From the NCBI GenBank assembly GCA_032629725.1, contig JAFEVB010000006.1, positions 434,001 through 498,000 of the forward strand: a stretch of DNA of 64,000 nt. The letters are read 5' to 3'. A model generated the notes under the pieces. The model worked only from the letters and a program-made list of their open reading frames with translations. It ran no database searches and was not told the origin of the DNA. Positions 1 through 12,010 of the stretch are shown piece after piece. Made by a program: the position numbers and the translations under genes. The first letter of the stretch is position 1; each line of letters opens with the position of its first letter. Source of the stretch: Gremmenia infestans (lineage: Eukaryota > Ascomycota > Leotiomycetes > Helotiales > Hamatocanthoscyphaceae).

Positions 1-1145
1 CCGTTCGAATCCATCTGCATCCACCTTAGACGCAAACCTACTCTTGCCAGTAAGATTGTTGCTGCTTTGCTGATGGGAACCAGTTGGATTGCTGCCGTTT
101 TTTGACGAATTGACACCTCGCATACGGAAAAATCTTTCGAAGAGTGGCCGCATGAGAGGAAGGTTGCCGCTGATAACTGCAACGCCCATTTCCATAAAGG
201 TCCAGCCACTAGCATATACTTGCGTGTAGGTTGCGTCGTTCGGAGTGAATTCGATGAGAGCTGCGATTCGGATAGCGCTGGTTACACAGACACTAGTATA
301 AAGTGAGCTTTCGAAATTGTTAAAGGAGTTGAGATTCTTACAAGCTGCCGAGCAAGAAGATGCCCACGAGCGCAACTTTTCGCCTAACGTTGATCTGTAA
401 TTGGAAAATCATGGGAATCGGAAGTGCTAGAATGAATATATCCCCGACCAGAGACAAGGCACCATTGACAGTCCCGCTGACAACTTGGTTCTTGCAGTGT
501 CCGCCGGGAATGGCCCTATCATAGTAGTACGCGATGGGCGTACAGACTGTCAAGTTGACAAACCATGTTGCGATTCCCCAAATAATGGTGTAGGCCAAAT
601 TGGCATATGCGAATATTCTAAATTTCTTCGACGGGAAAAGACGCATATAGAACAAGAGGATCGAGCTCTTGATACAGACAAGGGCTGGCTGGTTAGCTCT
701 TTGAAGGGCAAATGTGAGCTACATATATCAGCGATTTTGTTCTCAGAAATTGGATTTATTCTGAAGTTTTACTCTTGAAAAATGATATTTCTGCTCTGCT
801 GAAACATGGCAAATATGGTGGCCGAGCCCATTTGCCATCACTGCCATATATGTTAGTACTCCGTTCGTTTCTTGTATTTGACTGGGTTTGCATACGCATA
901 TATTCACAGATTGCCGGTTCCAGTGTGATCAACAACCCAACGCCCATCAAATAGTCGTCCAATTTCAAAGGTTGAAAGGACTTTTTCCTGGCCCAAATGC
1001 GCAATACGTAACTCAAGATCGCCAGCACCAGCACCAGCGTCGTCGAAACCCAAGCGAACAATCGACGATTAGCGACATCAGATGGGTTGTCTGGCGCACA
1101 CGTTTTAGCAGCACGATCGATTATCTGCTTGACCGATGATTCCAT
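1..1145 (-). CDS. Rhodopsin-domain (PTH11/SAT4-like) integral membrane protein, 3' end missing
   Basis: Exons read on the minus strand are 1145-896, 840-773, 718-342 and 292-1, running off the window edge. All junctions are GT-AG and keep one frame for 329 codons. The first intron carries a perfect ACTAAC branch site before its CAG acceptor. The protein starts MESSVKQ, then shows several hydrophobic helices, an LDDYLM segment after helix 1, an NGLGHH motif, an ILLFYMRLFP helix and a TPIAYYYD loop, all typical of the fungal rhodopsin domain of PTH11-like membrane proteins. A Ser/Asn-rich cytoplasmic tail begins near the edge. Such proteins are proposed surface sensors; the ligand cannot be read from sequence. 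There is no CFEM domain at the N-terminus. Confidence 0.88.
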
Positions 1146-3228
1146 TATCGATCGGGTGGATACAGATATCTGGAGATGGCAGCAACAATAGGAAAGGATT
1201 TGCAGTGAGATGTCTTAATCGATGTCAAACTTGTCCTCTGGGGGATCCAAGCTTATAACAAGCTGGCATGGGGCGGGGGGTCCGGATCGTAACTTTCAGG
1301 AAAAGATCTTCGGCCTTGTGGGTGAGGATCAACCTCTGTGCGTATTCTGGAATCCAAAGATCTCATACGATACTGTTTGTAGACTGACTGCGTGTGGAAA
1401 TCCAACGGTTACATCAAGAAATGAGTTGACTAGAACGAGAGGGTCTAAGGGGATATTATAACGCAGGACAAGGGTAAAAGGACGAAGCATTCGGAAACAT
1501 CAACACTACCCAGAACTTTGCAAGTGTAGAGATGTCGCAATGTGCCTATTTGCTTTTTGTGTCTCCATAGTTCATTTGATAAGATCCCTGGGTTCGACTA
1601 AAACCTGGCTGTCTTGGAACCTGCTGATTGGAGTTCTACAAGCGTTCAAAAAGCACGAACGATAGCCATTTCAGAAGAATTAAAGTTAACGGCCGCAACG
1701 GCTTCATCCGTACTCGTATGGTAGCCGGGGTCTTGCTGACATGCCACATAGAGATGGTATGTAAAACAAGGTACAGCGACAGCTGCCTGGCTTCAAGAAT
1801 ATATCCTTGGAGATAGGCATGGATTGTAAATTGAAACGTTATGAAGTTCGAAACCTCGCTCTTCCATTCGTTGAACTGCAATGCCTATGCCTGCCCGACT
1901 GGTGCGGGAGGAATTTCCCTGCGAATTTTCTTTTCCAGTATCAACCCGCTACTCCGGGCCTTTGCGAGTATTCTTACCTAAACGTCCACTAAAAGCTACT
2001 GCGTAGAGACTCGAAGAGGACGTCTAGGAATTGAGGTTGCATAAATGGCTTGCTTTTGTGGACTGAAGGGGGATGTATACAATAACCAATTACCGACCAA
2101 CTTGATCACTTACGAGTAGATATGCGTTCGAGTACAGGAAGGGTATGCACCTCGGGGTTTTTCTCTCACTTACACGCCGTTTTTCGGGTGGCTTATTGAC
2201 CAGTGAGAGGGTACAGAATTTCCGGAAGTGCTCCGGTAATATGCAGGGACGACCCTGCTTGTCACGATTTGGATACAAATCTCTGTCCGTAACCGATCTT
2301 CCAGAACTGAAATGTTCCTAAAGCTGCTGACTTAATAGTATAAGAAGTAAGCAGAATACCCCCTATACATCTTGGAATTACAGTTTTAGGAGTATAGTGA
2401 AGATTGAGATACAGCTCGTGGGAGTCCTCATCGGGAATAGCTGTACATTTAGAATTCCAATTTCAGGGATTAAATAACCAACATCGCCGGGACTGATCAA
2501 ATGCGGGCCGAAGCCAAACAGCGGGGCATGAGGATTCGGATCAATGTGTGGTCCAACCTCATCCTTGTCGAAACGCATCCTGGGGATTTAATCGCCCCGG
2601 AACTGGCTATATCTCCGCTGTCGTGATTGAGAATCGAGACCGGGTGATCCCCCGCGGCCCCACCGCCTATCAAATGCAAATCGCTTCCAGTATTCTACAG
2701 TATGCAAGCCATTATTGACGAGTCTACCCCCGTAGACGAGATAAGCAGTGGCTGCATTCGCGTCTTAGAAGTTGGACCACTTTGAAACTTTCCACCTCTG
2801 CCCCTGTACCGTAAATGACTTATCCTGCGAGTTCTGTGGTTCTATGGTCACAAGCTGGCCAATCCAGACTCTTCAGTGCGCTTCAGTGCATTACGCACTG
2901 ACTGTAGTGTAGCAGCACTATTGAAGAGCCCCAGGATATCGAACCTCCTCCGCTTCTAGAACCTATACCGCCCAAGGTTGCAAAGATCTTTCAAGCTGTA
3001 GCTCCCTGGCACGCGTTTACTGCAAGGTTATGTTGACTTCTTATTATTGTCATCCCGCCCTTCTTGCGTTCTATTTGTGACACTTTAAGCCATCACTTGC
3101 ATTTTTCTTCAACTGAACCGTCGACCTGCATCCCAACCAGAATCTCGGGTCGAAGGATCTTAAACCTTTCTTTTGGGGAATCTGGTAGAAGCTTTTGACG
3201 ACATTAAAGACCTCCTACCAGTAGCACT
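1146..3228. other. Intergenic, no supported gene
   Basis: Only short open frames are present. Between 2380 and 2690 two overlapping minus-strand frames look weakly protein-like (a Gly-rich GGGAAGDHP stretch, then an acidic frame starting MRFDKDEVGPH), which could be a decayed gene fragment. No repeat or RNA gene was recognised. Confidence 0.5.
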
Positions 3229-5002
3229 ATGGCGGAAAACAAAGAAATGTCCATCGAGGAGACAATCCACCCCGGCCCTCCAAGCCCTGGGCTCGAAAAA
3301 CAACAACAAGATGGCATCGTTCTCATTCCTACGCCTCTGAATGACCCTCGAGATCCCTTGAACTGGCCATTTCACAAGAAATGTGGAATGGTTGCTGTTT
3401 TATCTATTGCAATGTTTGCTGGATATTCAGCTCCATTCTGTGGCCAGCTAAACTTGATCCAACAAGCAAAGCTTTATCACAAAACAGTTGTTCAAATCAC
3501 CTACTTTGTAATTAAATGGTCTAAAGTTCTATTGTTTCCTTCTAACGTTCATCTAGAACTCGGCCGCTTCTGCAGGTCTAGCAAGTGGAGGATTCTTCTA
3601 TTCGCCACTTGCTCATAAGTTTGGACGCTCTTGTGTAATCCTCTTTGCGTTGCTTGGATGTCTCGCAGCCCAGATATGGGCGCCGAAGATGACCAAACAG
3701 GGCGACTACTGGTCCTACTTTGGTTCCAGATTCCTTGCCGGCTTTTTTGGAATGGTAACCAGTGTTCTCGGTCCAAAATACTTGGTCGACCTGTTCTTCC
3801 TTCATCAACGAGGCCGAGTCTTCACCATCCTCCATTTGGCTTTGAACTTTGGCGCATCAGCTGGGCCAACCTTTTCCGGCTTCATTGCCGCCAACCGCTA
3901 CTGGCCAGTTGAGTACTGGTGGTCTGTGGGTTTGCTTGCATTTACAGCTATTCTGGTATTTTGTTTCCTGGAAGAGACCTCATTCGATCGCTCTGAAGGG
4001 GCCATCAACCTGACACCACCAGAAAGTTGGATTGCCAACCGCATCCAAACTTTCTTCCCTTTCCTGCCCGGAAGCAATAGTGTGATCAAGCCAACAACTT
4101 TGGTTGAAACGGTAGCTATAACAAACCCTCTGTGCCGTATTTTGACTGATAGATGTTACAGGCCAAAGTTGCCATCTTGCCGTTCAAAATCGCCTTGTCT
4201 CCGGTCCTGCTTACAGTGGCTGGTTTTGATACCATCAGTTTTGGATTCTACGTGGCCTTGAACGCTTTGACTCCCGTATGGCTTCAGAAGCCTAAGAAAC
4301 ATGGTGGTTATGGTTTTACCATTACAGAAAATGCTTGTTGTAAGTGATCATTTTCTACACAGTAGCTCCCCATTCTGATCATCTTATAGTCACATTTGTA
4401 CACTGGATTGGCTTTATCTTCGGATTGGTATATGGACAACTTGTTAGTGACAGAATCCCACTTTGGATCGCCAAGCGTCACGGAGGAGTCTGGAAACCCG
4501 AGTATCGTCTCCATGCCCTCTGGCTTACCAACTTCTTCATGATGCCGGTGGGACTTGGACTTGTGGGTGCTGCCTTGATGTACAAATTGCACTGGGTTGT
4601 CTTTGCACTCGGCCAGCTCTTCGTTACTATTGGATCCATGGTTAGCATTCCAGTAACCGTAAAGTGAGTATCTCCAGGCCAAATCATTTCTATACACTTC
4701 TGATTTGATGTAGTTACATTGCCGAGTGCTTCCGATCTCACACCGTCGAGGCCACGATTCCTGTCAACTCTATGCGTCTCTTCCTCGGACTATCAATCAA
4801 CTTCTACGCAACCCAATGGATTGCTAAGACCAATATTGGCTGGTTCTATGGCATGATGGCATTCTTCTCCCTTTTCGCATTTTTCTTCCTCATTCTCCTG
4901 ATGTGGAAGGGACATGTCATTCGTTCATGGACACCATTTGGTTTGGGATCTGATGAAGAGGGAGAGCGTGTGGTAGCGGACAAAAATATACACGCTGCAT
5001 AA
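3229..5002 (+). CDS. MFS transporter, DHA1-like
   Basis: Five exons: 3229-3507, 3557-4111, 4162-4339, 4390-4663 and 4714-5002, with four GT-AG introns of 49-50 bp, giving 524 residues in one frame. The N-terminus has the RDPLNWP signature found before helix 1 in fungal DHA1 major facilitator proteins. The loop after helix 2 (SPLAHKFGRS) corresponds to MFS motif A. About twelve hydrophobic segments follow, and the central cytoplasmic loop (ETSFDRSEGAINL) is of normal size. It probably works at the plasma membrane as a proton antiporter or a small-molecule transporter; the substrate cannot be told. No partner biosynthetic gene is adjacent except a methyltransferase 1.2 kb downstream, which is weak evidence for a cluster. 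Confidence 0.9.
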
Positions 5003-6179
5003 GCAAGCATAACGAGGTGTTCTCGGAAGCAGCAGCGATGCCTCATTCGTTCTTAGCAGCATATACAGCTAGAGACCCAACTTAGATCTTTTAATGCAAT
5101 TGTATATTTATCGGGTTCAAATTGCCTGTTCCAATTCCAAACCACAAATGCCTCGATCTGGGAGTTCCAACCGGGCTCAAGCAGCCCTGGCCCCGGCACA
5201 TCATTCCTGTTCGAAATGCCTTTGCATCCTGCATATTTATGCTGCACCCTGCAACAACAAAGGCCGGAAGACTTCAACTGCTCTACTGGTAATGCAACTC
5301 AGATCACAGACATTAAAGAAATCCACGTCCATTGGACCCTAAAGCAAGCACAAGGATGGTGAACATTTGTCAAGACCTTGCGTTAATTTCAATTTCAAAC
5401 CGTTTAAATATGGCCAGCCGCCATCAAGACCCTATCGCCAGGATTGTCCTGCAGTCCAAAGAAAAAACGAGTTAAAAAGTGGCGCCCATCTTCAAGTCGC
5501 TCGTTGGCCGTGTGGCGTGTTTCCGAAATTTACTCCAGGGTATAGCAACCACACCGAACCGAACAGTCGGATTTCAAGACGGCAGGAAACTCGTAAATGT
5601 AGCATCGGGACTCGGGAGTTCATATTCTTGTTACTGGGGACGCTGCAGAAACAGGGATAGCGATCCAATCAATGGTGTTGGGAAGTTCAACTCGCGAGTT
5701 TGGTTCGTGGAACGTAGGAATTCCTAGGGGGCTCGGGGCTCTCCCTGCGCCCGCATATGCAGTGGATAAAGTGCTGCCTTCGGCGCAACAACAAACAGCC
5801 CACGCATATGAAGGAATTTGATTGTTCCATGGATTCCATGCCTCGACAGCGGGACGATGGACTCTCCCCATCCTTTGCGCCCCAGACTGCCAATTTCTGC
5901 ATTGTGTCCTCCACTTATGTCGGGTCGGCCGTCTTGGGGGTTCCGGAGGACTTTTCCGACAGTCAAACAGCCTCTTCGTGCTTTTGACCCGATTTAGGAT
6001 CTCATGAGACTATTGACGGCCGGTAGACCGGCATTGAAGTGGATGCGTTGCAATGTGTCTTTGCTTTTGTGTGGGTGTTCCCGCATTGACCGACGGTTAA
6101 TATACTTGAAACCCTATTCGCACCTCTCGAGTCTTTCTTGTATTCTTTGTTATTATCACTATACGGGAATAACTTCACC
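5003..6179. other. Intergenic, no supported gene
   Basis: Short overlapping frames on both strands without protein-like features. The last 100 bases are the likely promoter of the downstream methyltransferase; a weak TATA-like AATATACTT lies near 6099. Confidence 0.5.
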
Positions 6180-7112
6180 ATGTTATCCTCCGAGATTGAT
6201 AGCAGTACTACTATTGCACCCCTCAAAGTTGGTAGTCGTGATAAGTCTGTAGGATGGTATACGCCTACCCTTGAAAATATCACCGAGGCGCAGAGGGACT
6301 TGTTGGAAAACTACAGTCATATTGCACCCGATCGTGTGATTCCTCACATCTTGGAAGTGGTACAGCGACCCCGTCTTTTTACGTCGTTGATACAGTCCTA
6401 TAAAATCGTTGACTAACTGTAAATACAGCGCGACCGAGCCTGGGAAGTCCATCCCTATCCATGTATCGGACAACTTCGCTTTATCGACCTCACTATTTCA
6501 CGCTCACCCTCGTATTCCATCGTCCTCCAGCGTCTTAAAGAAGCGGCATCGTTACTCGACCTGGGATGTTGCTTTGCGCAAGATCTTCGCAAGCTGGTAC
6601 ATGATGGAGCACCTTCAGAGAATTTGTGGGGAGCAGAGCTGAAAGGCGAGTTCTTGGAATTGGGATACGAGCTGTTTCGAGATCGAGAAACGTTGAATGC
6701 TCATTTCATGGAGGCAGATGTTTTCGACACGGAAGGACCGTTGAAACAATTAGAAGGGAAGATGGATTTTGTACAGGTTGGACTTTTCTTGCATCTCTTC
6801 GACTTGGCCGGACAAACCAAGGCCTGTGAACGAATTGTGGCTTTGATGAAACACCAAAAAGGGGTCTTGATTTTGGGACAGCAGATCGGCAGTTTGGAAG
6901 CCGGTCCAATTGATTTGAGGAGCGGAAGCAAAATGTATAAACACAATGTAGAAAGTTTCGAGAAGATGTGGAAGGAAGTGGGGGAGAAAACAGGGACTGA
7001 GTGGAAAGTCACCGCGAGTATGGATACTGGTCTGGGAATCAATCAGAAGCAGCGGACTTGGGATGACCCAAAATCGAGGCGGCTAGTCTTTGAAGTGGAA
7101 AGAACCAGTTGA
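6180..7112 (+). CDS. Class I SAM-dependent methyltransferase
   Basis: Two exons, 6180-6359 and 6429-7112, with a 69-bp GT-AG intron, give 287 residues. The start sits in a good context (ACCATG). After an N-terminal cap region (VGWYTPTLENITEAQRDLLENYS) the sequence SLLDLGCCFAQDLRKL is motif I of class I methyltransferases, with CC where GxG is more usual. NLWGAELKGEFLELG supplies the acidic residue for the SAM ribose, and MEADVFD fits the adenine-contact motif. This resembles the UbiE-like methyltransferases common beside fungal secondary metabolism genes. No polyketide synthase, NRPS or terpene gene is present here, so the substrate is unknown. Confidence 0.85.
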
Positions 7113-7651
7113 AGATTCGCTACCACTTGGTTCGCCTTCTAAATCCCAATCCAGCCTTCGTTATGAAGTTTTCAGCGAGTTTAACATTTTTGTGCGTTTT
7201 GTCTTCGAGTTCTGACAATTCCTGGCATCGAAAGTACAGCGATCGCCTTCAAAAAATAGAGTATCGCAGGTGCCAACCAAATTAGGTAATGCGGAAGAGG
7301 ATACAACTCGGGCCGAATTTGGAAAGAAAGAAATCTGCCGAAAATCTTAGTGCTAAATCCAAAGTCAAGAAGGGCTTATGTGACCCGTTTAGGAAGTTGT
7401 TAAACTGGAGTAGCTATACGACTGTTGAGGGGTATACAAAATAGGTAGGTTCAAGTACGTCGGACTTGCCTAACCTCGTTTCATATGTGATTCCAATCCT
7501 TCCATCGTTCCATGCTTTTTCCATACGAGAACTAGCTACCGATACCCTTTAATGCCTCAAAAAGAGATTCTTCCGAGTGACAAAGGGGCAGTACGATCGA
7601 CAAGACGGTAGGAACTTGGAAGCAGATTCAAGGAAGAAAGAGGCAACAACA
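7113..7651. other. Intergenic between convergent genes
   Basis: No open frame of note; contains the 3' ends of the methyltransferase (plus) and the leucine-rich-repeat gene (minus). Confidence 0.5.
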
Positions 7652-9425
7652 TTAACTGGCCGCTTGCGGGACATCAAGCCCTCCTATCATTGTTCGAAAT
7701 TTCTCAAATTTTGTTCCCAATTTCTTTTTAGTCAAATATGCGTTCAAGGCCAATAATATGGTTTCATCATTCCGATCGAGAAGATTATCTCGATAATGCT
7801 CGGTAGTCTCGCTCCAGCTATAACCAAGATATGCATCTTCTTCATCCTCGTTCATGCGTCGAGGATCGACCCGTATAGTCAGCGATCGGAGCTCTGGGAA
7901 AGAAGCAAGGGCGTCCAGGAACTCGTAATCCCATTGTTCTTGCCTATCCATGTTGATGTCCAAGGTATCTAATCTGGGACATCGGTGCGAAAGCTGAGAT
8001 AGGTGCGTAGAATTGAGGAAGGTTCTATCAAACCTGAGATTGGTCAACGTGGGACAGTGATTATCAAGAATGATATCGATGATTGACGCTGGAGAGAAGT
8101 AGCCGATATCATGCACCGACAACGACTCTAGCGCCGATGTGTTGGAGAGGAAGCTAAGTACAGGCTGGACTAAACAACCGTAACCACTAAAAGCAACGTG
8201 TTTTAAGTTGGGTAAAAAATCGCGTTCGAGTTTCCGAAGCTGGGTTGACGGTTGGTGGAGTTTCAATGTGTGAAGATGTGACCAATCCATCAATCGAATC
8301 CAGGAATCCAGGTTGGTCTCTTCCTCTACTTCGTCCCATGATATTGAACGCTGTTTGGAGACACCCTTCACCAGACCTCCCACATATTGAAGCCGCGGGT
8401 ATCCAAGGAAATGAATGACTGAATTTGGGACTATATTGAGAGGCCAATGAAGGGTATCCGGTTGTGTTTCCCATGCCATCAGCTCCTGTCCACAGGTATC
8501 GGACTCAAACTTATATCGCTTGAGACTTAAAGACTTCCAGAGCCGGTAGAGTTTTGCTATTCTCGCTGAAGTTGAATGCCTGCGGTGATTTTTGATTAAC
8601 ATAGCACCCACGGCACCATTGCTGGCCAAAATCCACATCTAGCTCTCGGACGTTTGGACAGGTTGTAAGCATTCGTTGTATCAAACCAAGCTCAGAACCA
8701 GGTTTGCCAAGACCATCAAAACCCGCGCGGATAGAATAGAGAGCGGTGGAGTTGATGATAGATTCAACCTCGCGCGCTCTGCTATCTTTTTGTAGGTATG
8801 CCTCATGCATATCAGTGTTCCGGTCTAACCATTCGTCGTCGTCATTGAAGACCGCACGCTGAGTAGTATCTACTGTATGAGAGGACAACTCGTAGAATAA
8901 ATGGCACTTTGGATGGTTTAGTTCGATGGCCTTTAAAACGATATCTGGGATGGGGAAGGAGGTCGCCCACTTGAATGTTGAGATGGCAGGAAGCCCCTCG
9001 ATAAAAGTTGACAGCAAATGCCAGTTACCCCAACCGTATCCTCGCATAATTTCCACCTCCCAAACGCTATCCTTCGATTTCGTTGTTGAAATAAGGTATT
9101 TCAAGAACAGCTCCGACCTTTCAATTGCCTGGGAGTCAGAGTAATCGATATGAACTTGCTGAAGACCATGGGCTGAGAAATCCACAAGGGACTTAGTGGG
9201 AGCCGTCACCTGCAGATGCTGCAAGAGCATGACATTTGTTCGCTCAAAGGTAATTCCATCGGAGCGCAGGTCTCTCATCTTTGAGAGTTTGATTGGTGAG
9301 GAGTGGAGAGATGGAACAAGTTCTGAGCGGCGGAGAGGGGACATAGACAACGCTTCGACGGCGAGCAGATGCATGAAGCAGAGCATAAGAAAGGAACAAT
9401 AATGGCATGCTGAATTTGAATACAT
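7652..9425 (-). pseudogene. Leucine-rich-repeat (F-box-family-like) protein, frameshifted
   Basis: Two long minus-strand frames overlap: 9425-8511 (304 codons) and 8638-7652. The first ends with TLPALEVFKSQAI and a stop. Reading one T fewer in the TTT run at 8529-8531 gives TLPALEV then LSLKRYKFESD, a normal leucine-rich-repeat strand, and joins the two frames. No intron consensus exists there. The C-terminal frame has clear LRR units (LPNLKHVAFSG, SALESLSVHDIG, CPRLDTLDINMD, FPELRSLTIRVD). The combined product would be about 590 residues. No F-box is visible at the N-terminus, which starts with a hydrophobic stretch, so the 5' end may also be degraded or mis-started. A sequencing error cannot be excluded. 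Confidence 0.7.
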
Positions 9426-10517
9426 CTTAATCGCAAATCCACCGTTGATTTGAGAAGATACCTGAGGTATGAGTTAAGGATTGATAAAGATAAAGAAAGG
9501 CCTTGATCACGATCCAGCCAGATATACCCCGCCAACACTTATACGGCACGGTTAGGCAACAGTTGCCTCATAGGATAAATCTCTTATGCTCTCTCGAGAT
9601 CTGGCCTGCGATTTATCAATCAAGCCTTTTTTTCAGAGGAAGTTTGGAATTGATAATACATCTACGGTTTGGCAAATGGACAGACGTTAAAGGACTATGA
9701 ACGCACTAGCCCAGTCTGGAATAGTCATTTTACCTACTATCCTAGACTCATAACGACAACCTTCATTCAGACATCATCAAATTTCTGGCTTCGCATAAAA
9801 CTTCAAGCTACCAAGAGGTAAAGCATATTCCGAAATTTTCTTTGGACGCCCAGAATAGGTAATGCGCTGATTAATAAATGGATGTGATGTGCACCGTGTC
9901 ACGTTATGGGTCGCACTCGCATATAGACTTGGTCCATGCGCTTGAGATTATCCCTGACTTCCTGCTTCTGTACTTCTAGCTTTCTTCTTCGTAGTTGTCT
10001 TAGTCAATAAAATCCGTTCATTGATGCTCTACCGATCCGTGAAATATCGCCCAGTTGGAATCTGAGTGCAGGCACTTAAGATAGTCGCCGCACTCTTCCT
10101 CTCACGAGACTTATCGAAGTACTTTCTGACGGGCCAGAAAGCTCGGGAAATGGTTGAAGAGCTTGATTTGGGCTGTGAACATACCTTCAATACTGGCTAA
10201 ACCAGCGATGAGATCGCTGTTGAAAAGCTGAAGTCAGCTCTAGCTCATATTCAAATCCCAAGGACGACGAAATTCGAAGCCCCTTGGACGTCGAGTAGAC
10301 TATTATATCCATTTTTGTATTTCATATACGAGATTTATTTACGGTTATAAAACATTATATATATATCCCAACCCATACACTCTTACCGAACTCCATCAAA
10401 CTTGGAACTTGTTTCCCCTCGTAAGTTCCAGAGTCAATCTTTTTTATTCTTGGAACAGCGTCCGGCTTTTACTTTCCCCACACTAACTCCAAAATCCCCA
10501 AAACGTATCTCGTCCCA
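9426..10517. other. Intergenic, no supported gene
   Basis: Only short frames. A TATATATAT run lies at about 10357-10367. Sequence between the two same-strand LRR genes shows no F-box exon that would extend the upstream end of the 7.6-9.4 kb gene. Confidence 0.45.
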
Positions 10518-12010
10518 TCATTTCCGCTCAATCCAACATCTCCCCCCTCTGCATCTAACCCTCCACCCCACCGCCCCGAAAAACCTCGACATTCTCTCGT
10601 CAGTCAAATACACATCCTCGGAAAACTCAACGATCCGCAAATGCGGACAACATCCTCCAAGCAAAATCGACATTTTCAGTTTCCTCTGCTCTTCCATCAC
10701 CATGCTTCTGATATCCAGATATCTCAACCTCGGAGTCTCTTTCTCACTTTTTACCTTAACCGTATTTAACCGACGACGCAATTTGCAGATAGCGACTGCG
10801 TCAGAAATGGGCGTTATAACTGTGGCGTATTTCAAAGCCGTATCTCCTTCCTCTTCTTCTACTGCGTTATCTTCTCCCTGGATCTCAACACCAGGCAGAA
10901 GGATCCTTTCTAACTCCAAAAACCGCAATCCAGCACCAATGCTCAGTTCCTCAATATGAGCATATAATCTCCCGACTTCCGAAACATTCGACGGAGAGAG
11001 AACACAAGAGCTTAAATTAAGTGATCGCACCGTCTTAGGTATGTGTACCAGGAAGTTTGCAGCCTCGTCCAAATACGGGCTCTGTGGTAGAATTGGCCTG
11101 GCGAATTTGAGTACTTTCAGTGAATTTGTGATTCCGGGACGAGAAGACATGAATTTTGCGAGTCCCATCATGACCTCCTCGCTTGATTTGAGATCAAGAT
11201 ATTCTAGCCTTGCAGTTGCAGGGATGCCGAATAAAGCTTCCACGTCGACGTCTGTTGCCAGCTCCTGAAGCGCCGGCATGGTGCTCAGTAATCTCTTCAC
11301 AAATTTTGTAAGATTTATATCACCACCCCGGAACTTCAAACTCCTGATTGCGTTTGCGGGACACGTAGGTGCAGCATCCAGCTCTTCGAGCATCGGATCT
11401 GTGATATGAGGACTCCATTCCAAGATTTTCAACCTCTTCAACTGGCCTCCAAGCACACATCTCAAGACATACAGATCTAACTCCTTGTTGCAGAACCCGG
11501 GGCCATGGAGTATTTCTACCATGGATAATTCCGGAAGGAGATTTAGTAAACTCGCAGTTGTATCTTCCAGCTTCTTCTGCTCCCCCTTTTGGTCTTCTTG
11601 GAAGGTAAGGCCTGAAATATCGAAACTTTGGATGAAACGACCGAGATGGGGGTATCGATTAAGTTGAGCGCCGAGCTTCCTGATGGTGGAGTGTTTACTA
11701 GGTGAAATATTCCGGTATAAGACAGGAAGTGCAGCTGTGTGGAGGGTCCGAGATGTGAGGAGACATGAGTAGAGAGCACTTTGAGCTAAGAGTGAAGGGT
11801 CTAGGGTGTTTGGATCATCTGTGTGTTTCATTAGTGATTAATGAAAGACTGTGGAATTGAAGTGTATGTACTTGGAAGGGTGTCGGCGAAGTGGATTGAA
11901 GCATCTCTGGTCGTAGTTGAATTAAGGGAGAACACAATCTCACTCAATATCTCGCAAGGAAGCCGCTCAATAGCTGAACCACCAGAGCGAGAATGCGAAT
12001 GTGATGACAT
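10518..12010 (-). CDS. F-box and leucine-rich-repeat protein
   Basis: Two exons on the minus strand, 12010-11872 and 11818-10518, separated by a 53-bp GT-AG intron, give 479 residues. The short first exon encodes an F-box start, IERLPCEILSEIVFSL (residues 14-29). It continues across the junction into LLAQSALYSCLLTSRTLHTA, the second F-box helix pair, and ALPVLYRNIS. Leucine-rich repeats follow (LKRLKILEWS, ARLEYLDLKSS, VRSLNLSSCVLS, PRLRYLDIRSM). F-box proteins normally bind SKP1 and recruit substrates to an SCF ubiquitin ligase; the target here is unknown. It is a same-strand neighbour of the frameshifted LRR gene, but the two proteins are not obviously close relatives. Confidence 0.85.

Noticed and set aside
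3229..7112. MFS transporter plus methyltransferase as a secondary metabolite cluster
   Set aside because: No backbone synthase, oxidase or pathway regulator is adjacent, and the two genes are 1.2 kb apart with separate promoters.
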